From: Thermohalobacter berrensis
Lineage (GTDB): Bacteria; Bacillota; Clostridia; Tissierellales; Thermohalobacteraceae
DNA length: 64,000 nucleotides
NCBI RefSeq assembly: GCF_003609645.1
Contig: NZ_MCIB01000005.1
Span: forward strand, 19,094 to 83,093
Reading direction: 5' to 3'
Positions 55,207-64,000 of this stretch are shown here, piece after piece. Both the position numbers and the translations under genes were made by a program. The notes beneath the pieces were generated by a model. That model was not told the DNA's origin. It worked only from the letters and a program-made list of their open reading frames with translations, and searched no databases. Every line of letters starts with the position of its first letter. The first letter of the stretch is position 1.

Positions 55207-55863
55207 GTGTTAGTTGATACTAAGATAACAATTGCAATCCCATGTGAAAGTTGCGATAATATAAAAATATATGAGATTTCATTATTTAATTTTGTCAATA
55301 CTAAAAATATTGAATTTAAATGTGATTGTGGAGAGGCTAATGCTGTAATAAAGACAGAAGATTATAAAATGTTTTGGGCAAACATATCCTGTGCTGTATG
55401 CCAAGATGTTCATGTATATAAATATAAACTAAGTCAACTTATTAAGGGAAACATTGTAATAAGGTGTATAGATACTGGAATTGAAATATGTTTTATTGGG
55501 AAAAATGAAGATGTAGAAGACTTAATAGAAAAATATGAGAAAAAATCAGAAGAAATGTTAAAAGACTTAGGATTTTATGATTTTTTTAAGGATTTTGATG
55601 CAATGATGAATGCTTTAACTATATTAAGGAATATGGACAGGGAAGACAGAATATACTGTGATTGTGGTAATGATGATATTAAACTGGAGTTATTTACAGA
55701 TAGTGTTGAATTTAGGTGTCCAATATGTAATAGTGTAATGATGATATCAGTGGAAAACAGAGATGATGTGGAAGCATTAATGGAAAAAGAAGAAATAGTA
55801 TTACATAAAAGTTCCTTTGAGTGTATCCACTCAGTTATAAATACAGACTTAAATAAAAAATAA
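55207..55863 (+). CDS. Hypothetical CxxC-rich protein
   Basis: The GTG start follows GAGGAGGG; 218 residues, soluble. Cysteine motifs are CESC (13-16), CDCG (39-42), CAVC (62-65), CDCG near residue 151 and CPIC near 174. They look like one or more zinc ribbons or rubredoxin-like knuckles repeated around a central acidic helical region (about 100-135). I do not recognise a named family. It lies between the receiver protein and fba but has its own site and a terminator upstream. Confidence 0.7.
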   Translation: MLVDTKITIAIPCESCDNIKIYEISLFNFVNTKNIEFKCDCGEANAVIKTEDYKMFWANISCAVCQDVHVYKYKLSQLIKGNIVIRCIDTGIEICFIGKNEDVEDLIEKYEKKSEEMLKDLGFYDFFKDFDAMMNALTILRNMDREDRIYCDCGNDDIKLELFTDSVEFRCPICNSVMMISVENRDDVEALMEKEEIVLHKSSFECIHSVINTDLNKK

Positions 55864-55882
55864 ATAATTTATAACAAAACAT

Positions 55883-55910
55883 TTGATAAAAATTCAAATT
55901 TTACTATAAT
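55883..55910 (+). promoter_or_regulatory. Sigma-A promoter of fba
   Basis: TTGATA (55883-55888), 16-bp spacer, TATAAT (55905-55910), 35 bp before the fba start codon. Confidence 0.7.
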
Positions 55911-55944
55911 AAGAATGTACCAAAAATATAAAGGAGGAATATAA

Positions 55945-56796
55945 ATGCTAGTTACTGGAAAAGAGATACTTCAAGATGCTCACAAAAAAGGATATGCAGT
56001 AGGTGCTTTTAACGTAAATAACATGGAGATAGTTCAAGCTATTATCCAAGCTGCAGAGGAAACTAATTCACCAGTTATACTTCAAGCGAGCCAAGGTGGA
56101 TTAAAGTATGCAGGTGTTGAGTACATAGCAGCAATGGCTAAGGTAGCTGCTGAAAAAGCTAAAGTTCCAGTGGCAATTCACTTAGATCATGGAACAGATT
56201 TTACTCAAATAGTTAAATGTATAAGAAATGGATTTACATCAGTAATGATTGATGGATCAAAACATCCTTTTGAAGAAAATATAGCTGTTACTAAAAAAGT
56301 TGTTGAAATTGCTCATGCGGCAGGAGTTTCCGTTGAGGCTGAGCTAGGTAAAATAGGTGGAACAGAAGATGACATAACTGTTGATGAAAAAGATGCTACT
56401 TTCACTGACCCTGATGAAGCTGAAAAGTTTGTTAAGGAAACAGGAGTAGACTATCTTGCTATAGCTATTGGTACAGCCCATGGACCATATAAGGGAGAAC
56501 CAAAACTAGACTTTGATAGACTTAAAACTATAAAAGAAAGATTAAACATGCCTCTAGTTCTTCATGGATCATCAGGAGTGCCAGAAGAAAGTATTAAAAA
56601 GGCAGTAAGTCTAGGAATTAATAAAATAAACATAGATACAGATATTAGACTTGCATTTAATGGTGCAGTAAGAGATTTCGTTAAGAATAATCCTGATGTT
56701 TATGACCCAAGAAAGATTTTAGGTCCTGCAAGAGAGGCAATGAAAGAAGTAATCAAAGGAAAAATGACTATTTTCGGTTCAGTAGACAGAGCCTAA
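55945..56796 (+). CDS. fba: Class II fructose-1,6-bisphosphate aldolase
   Basis: This 283-residue zinc aldolase cleaves fructose 1,6-bisphosphate to glyceraldehyde 3-phosphate and dihydroxyacetone phosphate, and runs backwards in gluconeogenesis. Motifs: catalytic Asp 81 and zinc ligand His 82 in HLDHGTD, further His ligands in GTAHGPYKG and LHGSSG, and the phosphate-binding NIDTDIR. AAAGGAGG precedes the ATG. The aldolase-like gene follows 23 bp later in the same operon. Confidence 0.97.
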   Translation: MLVTGKEILQDAHKKGYAVGAFNVNNMEIVQAIIQAAEETNSPVILQASQGGLKYAGVEYIAAMAKVAAEKAKVPVAIHLDHGTDFTQIVKCIRNGFTSVMIDGSKHPFEENIAVTKKVVEIAHAAGVSVEAELGKIGGTEDDITVDEKDATFTDPDEAEKFVKETGVDYLAIAIGTAHGPYKGEPKLDFDRLKTIKERLNMPLVLHGSSGVPEESIKKAVSLGINKINIDTDIRLAFNGAVRDFVKNNPDVYDPRKILGPAREAMKEVIKGKMTIFGSVDRA

Positions 56797-56819
56797 TAGG
56801 CAAAAGGGGGAGTAAAGTA

Positions 56820-57470
56820 GTGAAATTTTTTATTGATACTGCAAATGTAGAGGAAATTAGAGAGGTTAATGAGTGGGGAGTAATATCAGGCGTTACAACA
56901 AACCCATCCCTCATAGCTAAGGAGGGAAGAGATTTTAAAGGGGTAATAAAAGAGATTACTGATATTGTAGATGGACCTATTAGTGCAGAAGTAATAAGCT
57001 TAGATGCCAATGGTATGGTAAAGGAAGCAGAAGAGTTAGCTCAAATTCATCCCAATATTGTAATAAAGATACCAATGACAAAGGAAGGATTAAAGGCTGT
57101 TAAAATATTAAGTAGTAAGGGTATAAAAACAAATGTTACCCTAGTTTTTTCAGCTAATCAGGCTTTATTAGCTGCTAGAGCAGGTGCTACATATGTTAGT
57201 CCTTTTGCAGGCAGAATGGATGATATAGGTAATGAAGGGATGATTATTATAGGGGATATTGTAGAGATATTTGATATTTATGGAATAGAAACAGAAGTAA
57301 TAGCAGCAAGCATAAGACACCCAATGCACATAATAGAAGCAGCAAAATTAGGAGCCCATATAGCTACAGTTCCCTATAAAGTGTTTGAAAAGATGTTAAA
57401 GCATCCAATGACTGATAATGGAATAGAAAAATTCCTAAATGATTGGAAAAGTGTTGAAAATAATAAATAA
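56820..57470 (+). CDS. Fructose-6-phosphate aldolase / transaldolase-like protein (TalC/FSA family)
   Basis: The GTG start follows AAAGGGGGAG; 216 residues. It has GVTTNPSLI and the Schiff-base Lys 83 in VIKIPMT, and matches the short, single-domain transaldolase family that includes FSA. Sequence alone does not settle fructose-6-phosphate aldolase versus transaldolase; clostridial members are more often transaldolases. It sits between fba and the glpX genes, forming a sugar phosphate interconversion cluster. Confidence 0.92.
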   Translation: MKFFIDTANVEEIREVNEWGVISGVTTNPSLIAKEGRDFKGVIKEITDIVDGPISAEVISLDANGMVKEAEELAQIHPNIVIKIPMTKEGLKAVKILSSKGIKTNVTLVFSANQALLAARAGATYVSPFAGRMDDIGNEGMIIIGDIVEIFDIYGIETEVIAASIRHPMHIIEAAKLGAHIATVPYKVFEKMLKHPMTDNGIEKFLNDWKSVENNK

Positions 57471-57474
57471 TGAT

Positions 57475-57520
57475 AAAAGGGATAAGTTAAGCTTATAAGT
57501 TTAACTTATCCCTTTTTTTC
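57475..57520 (+). terminator. Terminator of the fba operon
   Basis: AAAGGGATAAGTTAA / TTAACTTATCCCTTT, a 15-bp perfect stem followed by T-run. Confidence 0.92.
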
Positions 57521-57646
57521 TTTAATATCTTTTAAAAGACTTGAAAGAATTAACCTATAAAACTAACCACTACCCATTTACATTTAAAACATGATATACT
57601 ATTTATGATAATTAACGTACAAAAAGAAACTAAGGAGGAAAATTTT

Positions 57647-58648
57647 ATGCGTATGGACCGTAATTTAGCCTTATCACTTGTAAGGGTAACTGAGATAGCT
57701 GCATTGGCGTCAGCTAAATATATGGGTAGAGGTGACAAAATAGGAGCAGACCAAGCTGCAGTAGATGGTATGAGAAAGGCCTTCAACCTAGTGGATGTAA
57801 AGGGTAGAGTAGTAATAGGTGAAGGAGAAAAGGATAAAGCACCTATGCTTTACATTGGAGAAGAGATTGGTAATGGAGAAGAGATAGAAGTAGATATTGC
57901 AGTTGACCCTCTAGATGGTACGAGTCTTGTATCAAAAGGTTTACCAAATGCTATAGCAGTTATTGCAATGGCACCAAAGGGATGTTTACTTCATGCTCCA
58001 GATACTTACATGAAGAAAATAGCTGTAGGTCCTAAGGCAGCAGGAAAAATAGATATAGAGGCACCTATAGAAGATAACTTAAAGGCTGTTGCTAAAGCTC
58101 TTAACAAGGATATTTCCGATTTAACAGTGATTGTTCAAGATAGACCTAGACACTATGATATGATACAAGAAATTAGAAGAGTAGGTGCAAGAATAAAGCT
58201 ATTTAGTGAAGGTGATGTAGCTGCTGCTATAGCTACAGGCTTTGAAGATACTGGTGTAGATATGCTTATGGGAATAGGAGGAGCTCCTGAGGGAGTAATA
58301 GCTGCTGCAGCATTAAAGTGTATGGGAGGAGAATTACAAGGTAAACTTAACCCAAGGTCAGATGAAGAAATGGAAAGATGTAAAGAGTTAGGATGGAGTA
58401 AAGAAGATTTAAATAAGGTTTTAGGTCATGAAGACTTAGTAAAGGGAGATGAGGTTTTCTTTGCAGCCACAGGTATAAGTGATGGAGACCTATTAAAGGG
58501 TGTAGTTTATTATGGTAATAACTCTGCTAAAACCCATTCAGTAGTTATGAGAGCTAAGTCAGGTACAATAAGATTTATTGATGCAATACACAAGTTAGAT
58601 AAAAATGATATATTAGTTAATTTAATGAAAAAGCATGGAGACGCGTAA
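57647..58648 (+). CDS. glpX: Class II fructose-1,6-bisphosphatase (copy 1)
   Basis: The start at 57647 follows AAGGAGG; an upstream in-frame ATG would add 14 poorly conserved residues. The 333-residue enzyme has the GlpX motifs [15 protein letters not shown], metal-binding [20 protein letters not shown] and a final [12 protein letters not shown]. It removes the C1 phosphate of fructose 1,6-bisphosphate in gluconeogenesis. A second copy lies 730 bp downstream with highly similar sequence. Confidence 0.94.
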   Translation: MRMDRNLALSLVRVTEIAALASAKYMGRGDKIGADQAAVDGMRKAFNLVDVKGRVVIGEGEKDKAPMLYIGEEIGNGEEIEVDIAVDPLDGTSLVSKGLPNAIAVIAMAPKGCLLHAPDTYMKKIAVGPKAAGKIDIEAPIEDNLKAVAKALNKDISDLTVIVQDRPRHYDMIQEIRRVGARIKLFSEGDVAAAIATGFEDTGVDMLMGIGGAPEGVIAAAALKCMGGELQGKLNPRSDEEMERCKELGWSKEDLNKVLGHEDLVKGDEVFFAATGISDGDLLKGVVYYGNNSAKTHSVVMRAKSGTIRFIDAIHKLDKNDILVNLMKKHGDA

Positions 58649-59034
58649 CTGAAAAACAATTGAGAATGGAAAATTGAAAATTAGAAAAGAGGAAAAAGCC
58701 AAAAGAATAAATGCAAATGGTAAAAACTGGTGAAAAATAGGGACGGTTCTGCTTTTCACCAGTTTTTCACATTTTTGAAACGCCAACTGATCCCTGTTTC
58801 AAATGTAATTGAAAATATGATAAATACAATTGACAATTGAGAATTGATAATTAAAAGAAAATAATAGTTATTAGTGGCTGGTGGTTAGTGGTTAGGAAAA
58901 TATAAAAGATACAAAATAATAAGTAATAAATTATTAAATAACAAAGACTTAGTATGATTGTTTTCTAATCAATAATCTTCATATCATTACCAAAAACCAA
59001 TCACTAACTACTAATAACTAAAAACTTCTTTTCT
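58649..59034. repeat. Repeat island with a REP-like fragment
   Basis: GGGACGGTTCTGCTTTTCACC (58739-58759, 20 bases of it shared with the RAYT REP arm apart from one or two changes) is followed by a GAAACGCC...TGTTTC stretch, AT-rich AATTGACAATTGAGAATTG filler and GATTGTTTTCTAATCAATAA. No gene is seen. Confidence 0.6.
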
Positions 59035-59180
59035 AGTAACGGACAGCGAAGCATTACTTCTCAGACAAAGTAACGGACGTCTTAGATTTACTACTTTGGT
59101 CAAGTAACGGACAACAACGCACTACTCCTTAGGCTAAGTAACGGTCCACGTAGGCTAGACATCTTAGGCAAAGTAACGAA
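59035..59180 (+). repeat. AGTAACGG tandem array J (5 units)
   Basis: Anchors at 59035, 59069, 59103, 59137 and 59172, spaced 34-35 bp, between the two glpX genes. Confidence 0.88.
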
Positions 59181-59312
59181 AACTAAGAACCAAGAACTAA
59201 GAACTAATAACTGCTTTTTAGCATATTTCTGTCCAATTAAACATATAATATTAGGAAATTGTGTACACTAAATGCTAAAATGTTAATTTATTTTCCAACT
59301 ATATTATACTAA

Positions 59313-59342
59313 TTGACAACTATATTGCATATAGAATATACT
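59313..59342 (+). promoter_or_regulatory. Sigma-A promoter of glpX copy 2
   Basis: TTGACA (59313-59318), 18-bp spacer, TATACT (59337-59342), 38 bp before the start codon. Confidence 0.7.
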
Positions 59343-59380
59343 AAAAATGTAAATCTTTTTAAAAATAGGGGGACATATTT

Positions 59381-60352
59381 ATGGATAGAGATCTTGCTAT
59401 TAATCTTGTTAGAGTGACTGAAGCTGCTGCATTAGGATGTGCAAAGCTTATGGGTAGAGGAGATAAGATATCCGCAGACCAGGCAGCAGTTAACGGTATG
59501 AGAAGTATGTTTGATACCTTAGATATTGATGGAACAGTGGTTATAGGAGAAGGGGAAAAAGATGAAGCACCTATGTTATACATAGGAGAGAAGATAGGAA
59601 AAGCAAATAAAGTATCTAAAAAGGTAGATATAGCAGTAGATCCTTTAGATGGAACAACAGCTGTTGCTAAGGGTTTACCAAATGCTATATCAGTTGTTGC
59701 AATGGCTCCGGAAGGCTGTTTACTTCATGCACCTGATATGTACATGGATAAAATAGCTGTAGGTCCTAAAGCAGCAGGAAAAATAGATATAGAAGCACCT
59801 GTAGAATTAAATCTAAAAATATTATCTGAGGCTTTAAATAAAAGTATATCAGACATAACTGTTACAATGCTTGATAGACCTAGGCATGAAAAGCTTATTC
59901 AAAAAATAAGACAGGCAGGAGCAAGAATTAAACTGTTTAGTGATGGAGATGTAGCTGCAGCCATAGCTACATGTTTTGAGGATTCTGGTGTAGATATGCT
60001 TATGGGAATAGGGGGAGCCCCCGAAGGTGTAATAGCTGCTGCAGCATTAAAGTGTATGGGGGGAGAGTTTCAAGGTAAACTTGCACCAAGAAATGATGAA
60101 GAAAGAGAAAGATGTAAAAAAATGGGCATAGATGATATTAATAAGGTATTGACTATGGAAGATCTTGCTAAAGGTGATGAAATTTATTTTGCAGCAACAG
60201 GAGTTTCTGATGGAGAGCTTTTAAAAGGTGTAGTTTATTATGAAAACAATGTAGCTAAGACCCATTCTATGGTTACAAGGGCAAAGACGGGAACCATAAG
60301 ATTTATAGAGGCAATTCATAAGTTAGACAAAAAGCCAGAATACGCTAAGTAA
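59381..60352 (+). CDS. glpX: Class II fructose-1,6-bisphosphatase (copy 2)
   Basis: This 323-residue paralogue of the preceding gene keeps all the GlpX motifs ([44 protein letters not shown]). It has its own promoter and AGGGGGGAC site and is separated from copy 1 by a repeat island. It shows no decay, so both copies are probably active. Differential expression or a sedoheptulose bisphosphatase activity for one copy is possible but not shown. Confidence 0.93.
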   Translation: MDRDLAINLVRVTEAAALGCAKLMGRGDKISADQAAVNGMRSMFDTLDIDGTVVIGEGEKDEAPMLYIGEKIGKANKVSKKVDIAVDPLDGTTAVAKGLPNAISVVAMAPEGCLLHAPDMYMDKIAVGPKAAGKIDIEAPVELNLKILSEALNKSISDITVTMLDRPRHEKLIQKIRQAGARIKLFSDGDVAAAIATCFEDSGVDMLMGIGGAPEGVIAAAALKCMGGEFQGKLAPRNDEERERCKKMGIDDINKVLTMEDLAKGDEIYFAATGVSDGELLKGVVYYENNVAKTHSMVTRAKTGTIRFIEAIHKLDKKPEYAK

Positions 60353-60684
60353 TTTAAAATTTACAATATGGTAAATACAATTGAGAATTAGGATGAGTTA
60401 GTAGGTAGTAGTTAGTTGTTAGTAAAATACAGTTGTAAGCTCTGGTTCCACGTTGTTGATGGATTCGCAATCCATCAACTTAAAAACCGTAGAGCACATT
60501 TTAATGTACGATTAAGAAATTAAATTTGTAGCAAGTTGTTATGAAACACGAACCGGGTTCGCGTTTCAAATCCGGAAAATAATTACAGTATCTTTGATGT
60601 TGTTGATGGAACATCCAACCCGGTTCGCAGTTCCAAAGAAATTTTAGTTTTGCTAAGAGCAAAGAGCTAGGAACTGCTTTTAAA
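60353..60684. repeat. Hairpin island after glpX copy 2
   Basis: Contains GTTGATGGATT / AATCCATCAAC (60455-60479), a GAAACACGAACCGGGTTCGC...GTTTC hairpin (60542-60566) in which the outer GGAAC/GTTCC pair of other copies is replaced by GAAAC/GTTTC, and a GGAAC...GTTCC hairpin (about 60609-60635). No coding potential is seen. Confidence 0.7.
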
Positions 60685-60866
60685 AGTAACGGACTTCATA
60701 GTCTTACTTCTTAGGTTCAAGTAACGGACGACAAAGCTCTACTTCTAAGGGATAGTAACGGACATCTAAGGCTATGACTCCTTAGGTCAAAGTAACGGAC
60801 AACATAGGCTAGACGTCTAAGGAAGGGTAACGGACATCCTAGACTCCCTTCCTAGGTTTAAATAAC
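60685..60866 (+). repeat. AGTAACGG tandem array K (6 units)
   Basis: Anchors at 60685, 60720, 60754, 60791, 60826 (GGTAACGG) and 60861 (AATAAC). It lies upstream of rho. Confidence 0.87.
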
Positions 60867-61092
60867 ATCACATCTTATGCAAAACATCTAAGCACTGCTT
60901 TTCCATCTAGGAACTGAGAACTGTTTTAACTTCTCAATATTGACTTGTCCTTAACAAAATGTTAATATAACAATATCTAATCCCTTCACTTAACCATTTT
61001 CCTGAATTTCCCAAAGTTGCATATTTTGTTTATAGAAGGCAAAAATACTATAAAAACGATTCTATGTAGTAACGTTTTTTGGAGGTGAAGTT

Positions 61093-62436
61093 TTGAATCG
61101 TGTCGAGCTAAGTAACAAAAAATTAGATGAATTACGGACAATTGCTAAAAGTCTTAATATAAAGGGGTATAGTAAATACAGAAAAGCAGAACTTATTGAA
61201 AAGATAATTGAAGTCTCCTCACACCAAGACAAAGGAGACAATGAAAGCAAGAAAGAAACTAAAGAGAATAATAATCATAAAAGTGAGCTTCCAGAAAGGT
61301 TGACAGAAGAGATAGAGCAGAGTGGTGAGATTGATACAGCAGAAGGAATATTAGAACTTCATACAGATGGATATGGATTTTTAAGATGTGTTAATTACTT
61401 GTCAGGGGATAAAGATATATATGTATCACCCTCACAGATTAGAAGGTTTAACTTAAGAACTGGTGATAAGGTATTTGGCATTACTAGGCCACCAAAGTCT
61501 GGAGAAAAATATAAAGCACTTCTGTATGTAAAACAGATTAATGGTAAAAATCCTGAAACTGCAACCCAAAGGCCCGACTTTGATAATCTAACTCCAATCT
61601 ATCCTAATAATAGGATTACTCTTGAAACTTCCCCTCAAGAACTTTCCACTAGAATAATAGATCTAATTGCCCCTATAGGGAAAGGCCAAAGGGGAATGAT
61701 AGTTGCACCACCAAAGGCTGGAAAGACTATTTTGCTTAAAAAAATTGCTAATAGCATATCTCAAAACTATCCAGAAATTGAGATTATAGTATTATTAATA
61801 GATGAAAGACCGGAAGAAGTAACAGATATGAAGAGATCTGTTAAAGGGGATATTGTATATTCAACCTTTGATGAACTTCCTAAACACCATATAAAAGTTG
61901 CAGAAATGGTTTTAGAAAGGGCTAAAAGATTAGTTGAACATGGTAAAGATGTTGTGATTCTTTTAGACAGTATAACAAGATTAGCTAGGGCGTACAATCT
62001 CACAATACCTCCAACAGGTAGAACCCTATCAGGTGGTTTAGATCCTGGAGCACTCCATAAGCCTAAAAGATTTTTTGGAGCAGCTAGAAATATAGAAGGT
62101 GGGGGAAGTCTTACAATATTGGCTACTGCTTTAATTGAAACTGGAAGTAGAATGGATGATGTAATATTTGAAGAATTTAAAGGTACAGGGAATATGGAGA
62201 TACATTTAGATAGAAGACTATCCGAAAAGAGAATATTCCCAGCTATTGATATTAATAAATCAGGAACAAGAAGGGAAGAACTACTCTTAAGTCAAAAAGA
62301 ATTAGAGACTATATGGAGAATAAGAAAGGCATTAAGCAACACATCTACAGCTGAAGTAACTGAATTACTTATTAATAGATTAATGGCAACGAAAACAAAT
62401 AAAGAATTTATCGAAATTATGAGAAATATTGAATAA
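61093..62436 (+). CDS. rho: Transcription termination factor Rho
   Basis: The TTG start follows GGAGGTGA; 447 residues. It has the Rho N-terminal helical domain (about 1-40), a charged linker, the OB-fold RNA-binding domain (about 78-150, [12 protein letters not shown] and [12 protein letters not shown]), and the hexameric helicase core. That core has Walker A APPKAGKT, Walker [17 protein letters not shown] and the arginine-containing GTRREELLL segment. It is an RNA helicase that ends untranslated transcripts. A possible weak promoter is TTGTTT (61026) with TATAAA (61049), spacing 17. Confidence 0.97.
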   Translation: MNRVELSNKKLDELRTIAKSLNIKGYSKYRKAELIEKIIEVSSHQDKGDNESKKETKENNNHKSELPERLTEEIEQSGEIDTAEGILELHTDGYGFLRCVNYLSGDKDIYVSPSQIRRFNLRTGDKVFGITRPPKSGEKYKALLYVKQINGKNPETATQRPDFDNLTPIYPNNRITLETSPQELSTRIIDLIAPIGKGQRGMIVAPPKAGKTILLKKIANSISQNYPEIEIIVLLIDERPEEVTDMKRSVKGDIVYSTFDELPKHHIKVAEMVLERAKRLVEHGKDVVILLDSITRLARAYNLTIPPTGRTLSGGLDPGALHKPKRFFGAARNIEGGGSLTILATALIETGSRMDDVIFEEFKGTGNMEIHLDRRLSEKRIFPAIDINKSGTRREELLLSQKELETIWRIRKALSNTSTAEVTELLINRLMATKTNKEFIEIMRNIE

Positions 62437-62445
62437 TTTCATTCC

Positions 62446-62475
62446 TTGCAATTATATACTATAATATGCTATAAT
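62446..62475 (+). promoter_or_regulatory. Extended -10 promoter of rpmE
   Basis: TTGCAA (62446-62451), 18-bp spacer, TGCTATAAT (-10 TATAAT at 62470-62475 with upstream TG). Confidence 0.7.
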
Positions 62476-62544
62476 GTATTAGTTAAAAAATAGAGAAAAT
62501 TTTATCTTCCATACAGAACCAATAATAGAAGAGAGGTGATTATG

Positions 62545-62745
62545 GTGAAAAAAGGAATTCATCCAGAATACAAAAAGGCTGTTGTGCGTTGTGCATGTGG
62601 CAATACATTTGAGACAGGTTCAATAAAAGAAGAATTAAAAGTAGAGATTTGCTCACAATGCCACCCATTCTACACTGGTAAGCAAAAATTACAAACAAAA
62701 GGTGGACGTATTGAGAAATTCAAGAAGAAATATGGTATTGATTAA
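62545..62745 (+). CDS. rpmE: 50S ribosomal protein L31
   Basis: The family N-terminus is MKKGIHPEY, which fits a GTG start at 62545, four bases after the GGTGAT end of an extended ribosome binding site; an ATG one codon upstream is also in frame. The 66-residue product is the zinc-binding (C+) form of L31, with CACG and [12 protein letters not shown]. It belongs to the large ribosomal subunit and stores zinc. Its position after rho is conserved in many Firmicutes. Confidence 0.95.
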   Translation: MKKGIHPEYKKAVVRCACGNTFETGSIKEELKVEICSQCHPFYTGKQKLQTKGGRIEKFKKKYGID

Positions 62746-62758
62746 TACCTTTTATAAA

Positions 62759-62795
62759 GCTAGAAGGGGTGTTCCTTCTAGCATTTATTTTGCCT
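62759..62795 (+). terminator. Terminator of rpmE
   Basis: GCTAGAAGG / CCTTCTAGC stem followed by ATTTATTTTG. Confidence 0.75.
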
Positions 62796-62830
62796 ATAGC
62801 CTGTAATTTTTTAACTAAAATTAATTTTTC

Positions 62831-62862
62831 AGCGAGGAATTACCTCGCTCTTTGCTTTTTTG
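62831..62862 (+). terminator. Second hairpin between rpmE and tdk
   Basis: AGCGAGG / CCTCGCT stem around AATTA with CTTTGCTTTTTT behind it. It may be a terminator or attenuator before tdk. Confidence 0.7.
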
Positions 62863-62903
62863 AGTGGTAATTGGTTATCTTCTATGTTAAAGGAGGATTT
62901 TCA

Positions 62904-63482
62904 ATGTATGGTCCTAACCATCATGGATGGATTGAAGTAATCGTAGGTCCTATGTATAGCGGAAAAAGTGAGGAGTTAATAAGAAGGTTAAGAAGGGCCC
63001 AGATAGCGAAGCAAAAGATTCAAGTATTTAAACCTTCAATTGATGACAGATATAGTGTAAGTGAGGTTGTATCTCACAATGGTGAAAAAATAAAAGCAGA
63101 ATGTATTAATAAAGCTGAAGATATATATAAACTGTTAAAAGAGGATACAGAAGTAATAGGGATAGATGAAGTTCAGTTTTTAGATGACCAGATTATAGAT
63201 ATATGCAGGGATTTAGCAGATAAAGGTTTACGTGTAGTAGTTGCAGGACTTGATATGGATTTTAGAGGTGAGCCTTTTGGTTCTACTCCTTACATAATGG
63301 CTATTGCTGAATTTGTGGATAAATTAACTGCCGTGTGTGTAATATGTGGACATCCTGCCAATAGAACCCAGAGAATTGTGGATGGAAAGCCTGCTAGATA
63401 TACTGAACCTACAATATTAGTTGGTGCTCAAGAAAGATATGAGGCTAGATGTAGGCTTCATCATGAAGTTCCAAAAGTATAA
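62904..63482 (+). CDS. tdk: Thymidine kinase
   Basis: The ATG at 62904 follows AAAGGAGG; an in-frame GTG upstream adds 11 residues without a site. The 192-residue enzyme phosphorylates thymidine for dTTP salvage. It has the P-loop [11 protein letters not shown], the Walker B-like DEVQFLD, the Asp/Arg-containing [12 protein letters not shown] and the zinc lasso ([13 protein letters not shown] with a late Cys in CRLHHE). This is the type II (TK1-like) family. The gene is complete. Confidence 0.96.
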   Translation: MYGPNHHGWIEVIVGPMYSGKSEELIRRLRRAQIAKQKIQVFKPSIDDRYSVSEVVSHNGEKIKAECINKAEDIYKLLKEDTEVIGIDEVQFLDDQIIDICRDLADKGLRVVVAGLDMDFRGEPFGSTPYIMAIAEFVDKLTAVCVICGHPANRTQRIVDGKPARYTEPTILVGAQERYEARCRLHHEVPKV

Positions 63483-63585
63483 CCTTAAAAGTAATTAGCA
63501 GTTGAGAATTGAAAAATTAGTTAAAAGGTAGTAGTTAGTAATTAGTTCTTGAGGTCTAGAAACCAGGAACTGTATTTCTTATAGT

Positions 63586-63615
63586 GCTGATGGTTTTAAT
63601 CCATCAGCTTTTTTA
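63586..63615 (+). terminator. Terminator upstream of the intron
   Basis: GCTGATGG / CCATCAGC around TTTTAAT, followed by TTTTTTAT. The intron begins two bases after the T-run. Confidence 0.8.
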
Positions 63616-63616
63616 T

Positions 63617-64000
63617 GTGCGCCGGGCATGCGTAACAACTAGGTGGTGAAAGTCCACTGTGGGGGCTGACCATGCCAACCACTAGCCGAAGGCAAGGGTG
63701 TCCATCGTGAGGTGGAATCTGAAGGAAGCTGAAGGCAAAATCCTGGTCCGAGGTACACGAATCACATTAGAGGCTGTATAAACTGGGTGAGTTTGCATAA
63801 CAAAACAAAGCCCTAAATGGTCCGAAAGTTTATGCAGTAAATGTGGCGGATATATGGGAGGAAAGTAGTTACGCTTACCCCGGGAGGTCTCAAGGATAAG
63901 TCATTAAGATGTATTTCGAAATGACAACCTATATAGTGATGTATAGCTGAACCTTGAGAAGTCAGCAGAGGTCATAGTACCTGTCTAAGCCTAGGATAGT
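63617..64000 (+). mobile_element. Group IIC intron, 5' part (runs off the window)
   Basis: The element starts at GTGCGCCGGGCATGCG and continues with strings typical of the domain I scaffold of bacterial class C introns. Examples are AGGCAAGGGTGTCC, GAATCTGAAGGAAGC, GAGTTTGCATAACAAAACAA and, later, AGAAGTCAGCAGAGGTCATAGTACC. The same strings occur in the Oceanobacillus iheyensis group IIC ribozyme. Insertion directly behind a rho-independent terminator is the habit of this class. The reverse transcriptase/maturase gene should lie in domain IV beyond base 64000. It is a self-splicing retroelement; activity cannot be judged from the part seen. Confidence 0.9.

Overview
This is a low-GC, almost entirely plus-strand chromosomal segment of an anaerobic Firmicute, most likely of the Clostridia/Tissierellia type (genus not determinable from sequence alone; inference). 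Supporting signs are the strong AGGAGG ribosome binding sites with frequent GTG/TTG starts, several S-layer-homology (SLH) proteins, two Na+-coupled amino acid transporters, isoaspartyl dipeptidase, and the fba-aldolase-glpX-rho-rpmE-tdk housekeeping block. All genes run on the plus strand except one polysaccharide deacetylase (29619-30440).

Layout. 1-2.9 kb: a MacAB-like ABC export operon, its adaptor cut by the window edge. 3-4 kb: a REP-associated tyrosine transposase (RAYT) flanked by its probable cognate REP repeats. 4.1-22.5 kb: cell-surface block with a 2065-residue IPT/TIG protein, three SLH proteins (one probably the major S-layer protein), a C-terminal processing protease and, between them, CTP synthase. 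22.6-23.8 kb: a TolC-family gene. 24.4 kb: an IS21 istB remnant. 25-42 kb: amino acid and ion handling, with two near-duplicate NSS transporter loci each carrying a tiny MetS-like subunit, isoaspartyl dipeptidase, a sigma-54 activator lying between two good -24/-12 promoters, a YfcC transporter and an NhaC antiporter. 42-47.7 kb: cardiolipin synthase, an orphan MotA/MotB-like stator pair and another SLH protein. 48.4-53.4 kb: an RND efflux operon with its TetR gene; an identical 16-bp operator-like site lies before the RND operon and before the distant TolC gene. 54.6-63.5 kb: response regulator, CxxC protein, class II aldolase, transaldolase-like protein, two GlpX phosphatases, Rho, L31 and thymidine kinase. 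The right edge holds the 5' part of a group IIC intron inserted just after a terminator.

The most unusual property is in the intergenic DNA. Eleven islands (A-K here) contain tandem arrays with a near-constant AGTAACGG(A/T)C anchor every 34 or 35 bp (close to 100 anchors in all), separated by about 25 bp assembled from a small vocabulary of interchangeable words. All arrays have the same orientation. Several abut regulatory elements: one runs into a sigma-54 promoter, another into a ribosome binding site. They sit beside families of short hairpins whose arms differ between copies but remain complementary. I do not recognise this repeat system as any described class, and it is not CRISPR.
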